A stretch of DNA of 14,709 nucleotides from positions 1 through 14,709 of the forward strand of contig VBAE01000259.1 of assembly GCA_005882415.1 (NCBI GenBank). The letters run 5' to 3'. Below are positions 12,680-14,709 of the stretch, piece after piece (position 1 is the first letter of the stretch; each line of letters opens with the position of its first letter). The stretch is from Alphaproteobacteria bacterium (GTDB lineage Bacteria; Pseudomonadota; Alphaproteobacteria; Sphingomonadales; Sphingomonadaceae). The notes under the pieces were generated by a model. That model did no database searches, was not told where the DNA came from, and saw only the letters and a program-made list of their open reading frames with translations. Made by a program: the position numbers and the translations under genes.

Positions 12680-12766
12680 TAACCGGCCGGGACTCGCGGA
12701 AAACTGCGGATTTCGGGTTACGGGCGCGCCTGTCTTTCGGCTAGCTTCCCTCCAAAGATAATCAAT

Positions 12767-12772
12767 AGGAGG
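12767..12772 (+). promoter_or_regulatory. strong ribosome-binding site of the TonB receptor gene
   Basis: AGGAGG with a 6-base spacer to ATG 12779. It fixes the start of the receptor and shows that the signal-peptide segment is still equipped for efficient translation although the frame breaks about 57-60 codons later. Confidence 0.8.
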
Positions 12773-12778
12773 GGTCCC

Positions 12779-14709
12779 ATGTCGAAATCCATCTGGTTGC
12801 TGTCCGCAGGCATTCTAGGCCTGGCGACGCCTGCTCATGCGCAGGACGCGCCGGCTCCGGCCGATCAGACCGCGCCCACCCAGGAAGCTTCGGACGCCAA
12901 TCCGGACAATGCCACCGGCGGCGACATCGTCATCACCGCGACGCGGCGCAACGCGCTACGCTGGAGAATACCGGCGCCAACGACATCCGCCAGCTGAACC
13001 AGGTGGCGCCGTCGCTGCTCGTCTCCTCGACCGGTTCGGAAGCCAACGGCTCGGCCCGTATCCGCGGCGTCGGCACGGTCGGCGACAATCCCGGCCTGGA
13101 AAGCTCCGTCGCGGTGTTCATCGACGGCGTCTACCGCTCGCGCTCGGGCATCGGCCTCAATGAGCTTGGCGAGATCGACCGGGTCGAGGTCCTTCGCGGC
13201 CCGCAGGGCACCTTGTTCGGCCGCAACGCCTCGGCCGGCCTCATCCACATCATCTCCAAGAAGCCGAGCTTCACCTTCGGCGGCAATGCCGAGCTGACCT
13301 ACGGCAATTACGATTACCTCCGCGCCTCCGCGAGCATCACCGGGCCGATCAGCGAGACCATCGCCGCCCGCCTCGACGGCGTCTGGGCGCAGCGCGACGG
13401 CTTCTACCACGACGTCAACAACGACACCGACGTCAACGACCGCAACCGCTACTTCGTCCGCGGCCAGCTGCTGTTCGAGCCGAGCGACGCGATCTCCTTC
13501 CGCCTGATCGCCGACTACACCCATCGCGACGAGAAATGCTGCGGCGCCGTCTATCTGAACCGCGGCGTCAACCCGCTGATCGGCAATCTCAACGAGCCGG
13601 CTTCGCCGATCCTGGTCGGCGGCGGCGTCAATCCCAACGGCAACAACATCATCAACGTTCTGCGCGACCTGGGCCAGCCGCTCAGCGCCTATGCCGACCC
13701 TTATAGCCGCAACATCTACGTCACCCCCGGCCGTTCCTATCAGGGCATCACCGAGGATGCGGGGATTTCCGGCGAGCTGAACTGGAAGTTCGGCAATTCC
13801 ACTTTGACCTCGATCACCGCCTATCGCGACTATGACAGCGACCAGGGCTCCGACACCGACTACAGCCAGGTGGACATCCTCTACCGGGCCGCGGACGGCG
13901 GCGCGTCGCGCAAGTTCAAGACCTTCAGCGAGGAGCTAAGGCTCCAGGGCACCGCCTTCAGCGACAAATTGGACTGGCTGGTCGGCGCCTATTTCGCCGA
14001 CGAGAGCCTGACCGTCACCGACAATCTTCGCTTCGGCAGCCAGTACGGCCGCTTCGCCACCTGCCGCGTGGTCTCGGGAAGTGCGCTCGCGGCGCTTTAT
14101 TCACCGACCTCGCCGGGCTGCCTCGCCGCGCGTCCGCCATTGTTCGGCGCCGCCTCGCCGGTCATCTACGCCGCGTTCGACCGCCTCGATTCGATCAACG
14201 ACAAGGGCAGCACGCTCGACGTCTACAAGCAGAACAGCCGCAACTACGCGATCTTCACCCACAATATCTTCCACATCACCGACAAGCTCGATCTGACGCT
14301 CGGCGTTCGCTACACGAACGAGCGCAAGAAGCTGAATACGACCTTCGGAAACGACAATAGTGCCTGTCTTGCGCAGCAGCAGGCGCTGGTCCCCTTCCTC
14401 GGCGTCCCATCGCTGGCAGCGACCGCCGGCGGCCTGATCGGCCTCGCCTGCCAGGGCAATTCGACCTCCGAGCTGAACGGCGTCAACATCCGCGACAGGA
14501 AGAGCGAGGACGAGTTCACCGGAACCGCCAACCTCGCCTTCAAGCCGACCGACGACCTCTTGCTCTACGCCAGCTATTCGCGCGGCTATAAGGCAGGCGG
14601 CTTCAACCTCGACCGTTCGGCGCTGAAATCGCCGATCCTGCCCTTCGCGCTGACCAGCGGCGGCGCCCAGGCCCTGGTCGGCAACCTCCGCTTCGATCCC
14701 GAGATCAAC
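12779..14709 (+). pseudogene. TonB-dependent outer-membrane receptor, frameshifted near N terminus, 3' end outside window
   Basis: TonB-dependent receptors import siderophores, vitamins or complex organic substrates across the outer membrane. The start ATG 12779 gives a clear signal peptide (MSKSIWLLSAGILGLATPAHA, cleavage before Gln) and a TonB-box-like DIVITATRRN, but this frame stops at 12995-12997. The plug and barrel continue in a different frame, open without any stop from about 12958 to the window end: NTGANDIRQLNQVAPSLL, ARIRGVGTVGDNPGLESS, the conserved EVLRGPQGTLFGRNASAG, then barrel strands up to ASYSRGYKAGGFNLDR. From typical relatives about 16-17 residues (the first plug strand after ATRR) are missing at the junction, so a short deletion with a length not divisible by three is the simplest explanation. 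The barrel frame contains no methionine in this window, so no internal restart is evident. Extracellular-loop regions hold several cysteines (the CC of DEKCCGAV, and pairs further on). Substrate unknown; either a real pseudogene or an assembly error. Confidence 0.85.

Noticed and set aside
14310..14543. 77-codon open frame on the minus strand in the receptor barrel
   Set aside because: Antisense to clear TonB-receptor barrel sequence; no supporting signals.

Overview
This is a GC-rich window (roughly two-thirds G+C by eye) from a Gram-negative bacterium. It is most likely an alphaproteobacterium of the order Sphingomonadales. The support is a large TonB-dependent receptor with a sphingomonad-like sequence, the alphaproteobacterial style of ThrRS and IF-3, a DUF898/M48 gene pair, and short GC-rich palindromic intergenic repeats. 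The genus cannot be fixed from the sequence. I see no tRNA, rRNA, CRISPR array, transposase or phage gene.

Layout. Left, plus strand: the 3' end of a gamma-glutamyltransferase gene (1-1009), then a long-chain acyl-CoA synthetase (1036-2832). Two facing palindromic repeat units (2855-3012) separate these from a minus-strand block. Read in its own direction, that block starts with gloA (glyoxalase I), directly abutted by a nitronate monooxygenase, then gloB (glyoxalase II), then a small cysteine-rich lipoprotein. Upstream of gloA lies a second copy of the composite repeat (5715-5870). Next is a tightly packed minus-strand block of DUF898 membrane protein, M48 metalloprotease, ABHD10-like alpha/beta hydrolase (broken) and periplasmic TPR protein. 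From 9479 the plus strand carries thrS, an orphan VapB-type antitoxin, a third kind of inverted repeat, infC, and a TonB-dependent receptor that is frameshifted near its N terminus and runs off the window.

How the genes relate. gloA and gloB are the two steps of glutathione-dependent methylglyoxal detoxification, probably co-transcribed with a flavin oxidase between them. The DUF898/M48/hydrolase/TPR block looks like an envelope operon of unknown purpose. thrS and infC preserve the order known from the E. coli thrS-infC-rpmI-rplT region, but here an antitoxin gene and a repeat sit between them and rpmI/rplT do not follow.

Points most worth a second look: (1) the only well-placed Shine-Dalgarno of infC points to an AUA start codon rather than the downstream AUG; (2) four repeat units in two face-to-face pairs show compensatory base changes in both hairpins and share a conserved spacer; (3) two genes, the ABHD10-like hydrolase and the TonB receptor, each lack a conserved segment at a point where the reading frame also changes, so they are either real pseudogenes or assembly errors; (4) a complete VapB-type antitoxin lacks its toxin. 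I found no convincing entirely new multi-gene system. The DUF898-led operon is the nearest candidate.
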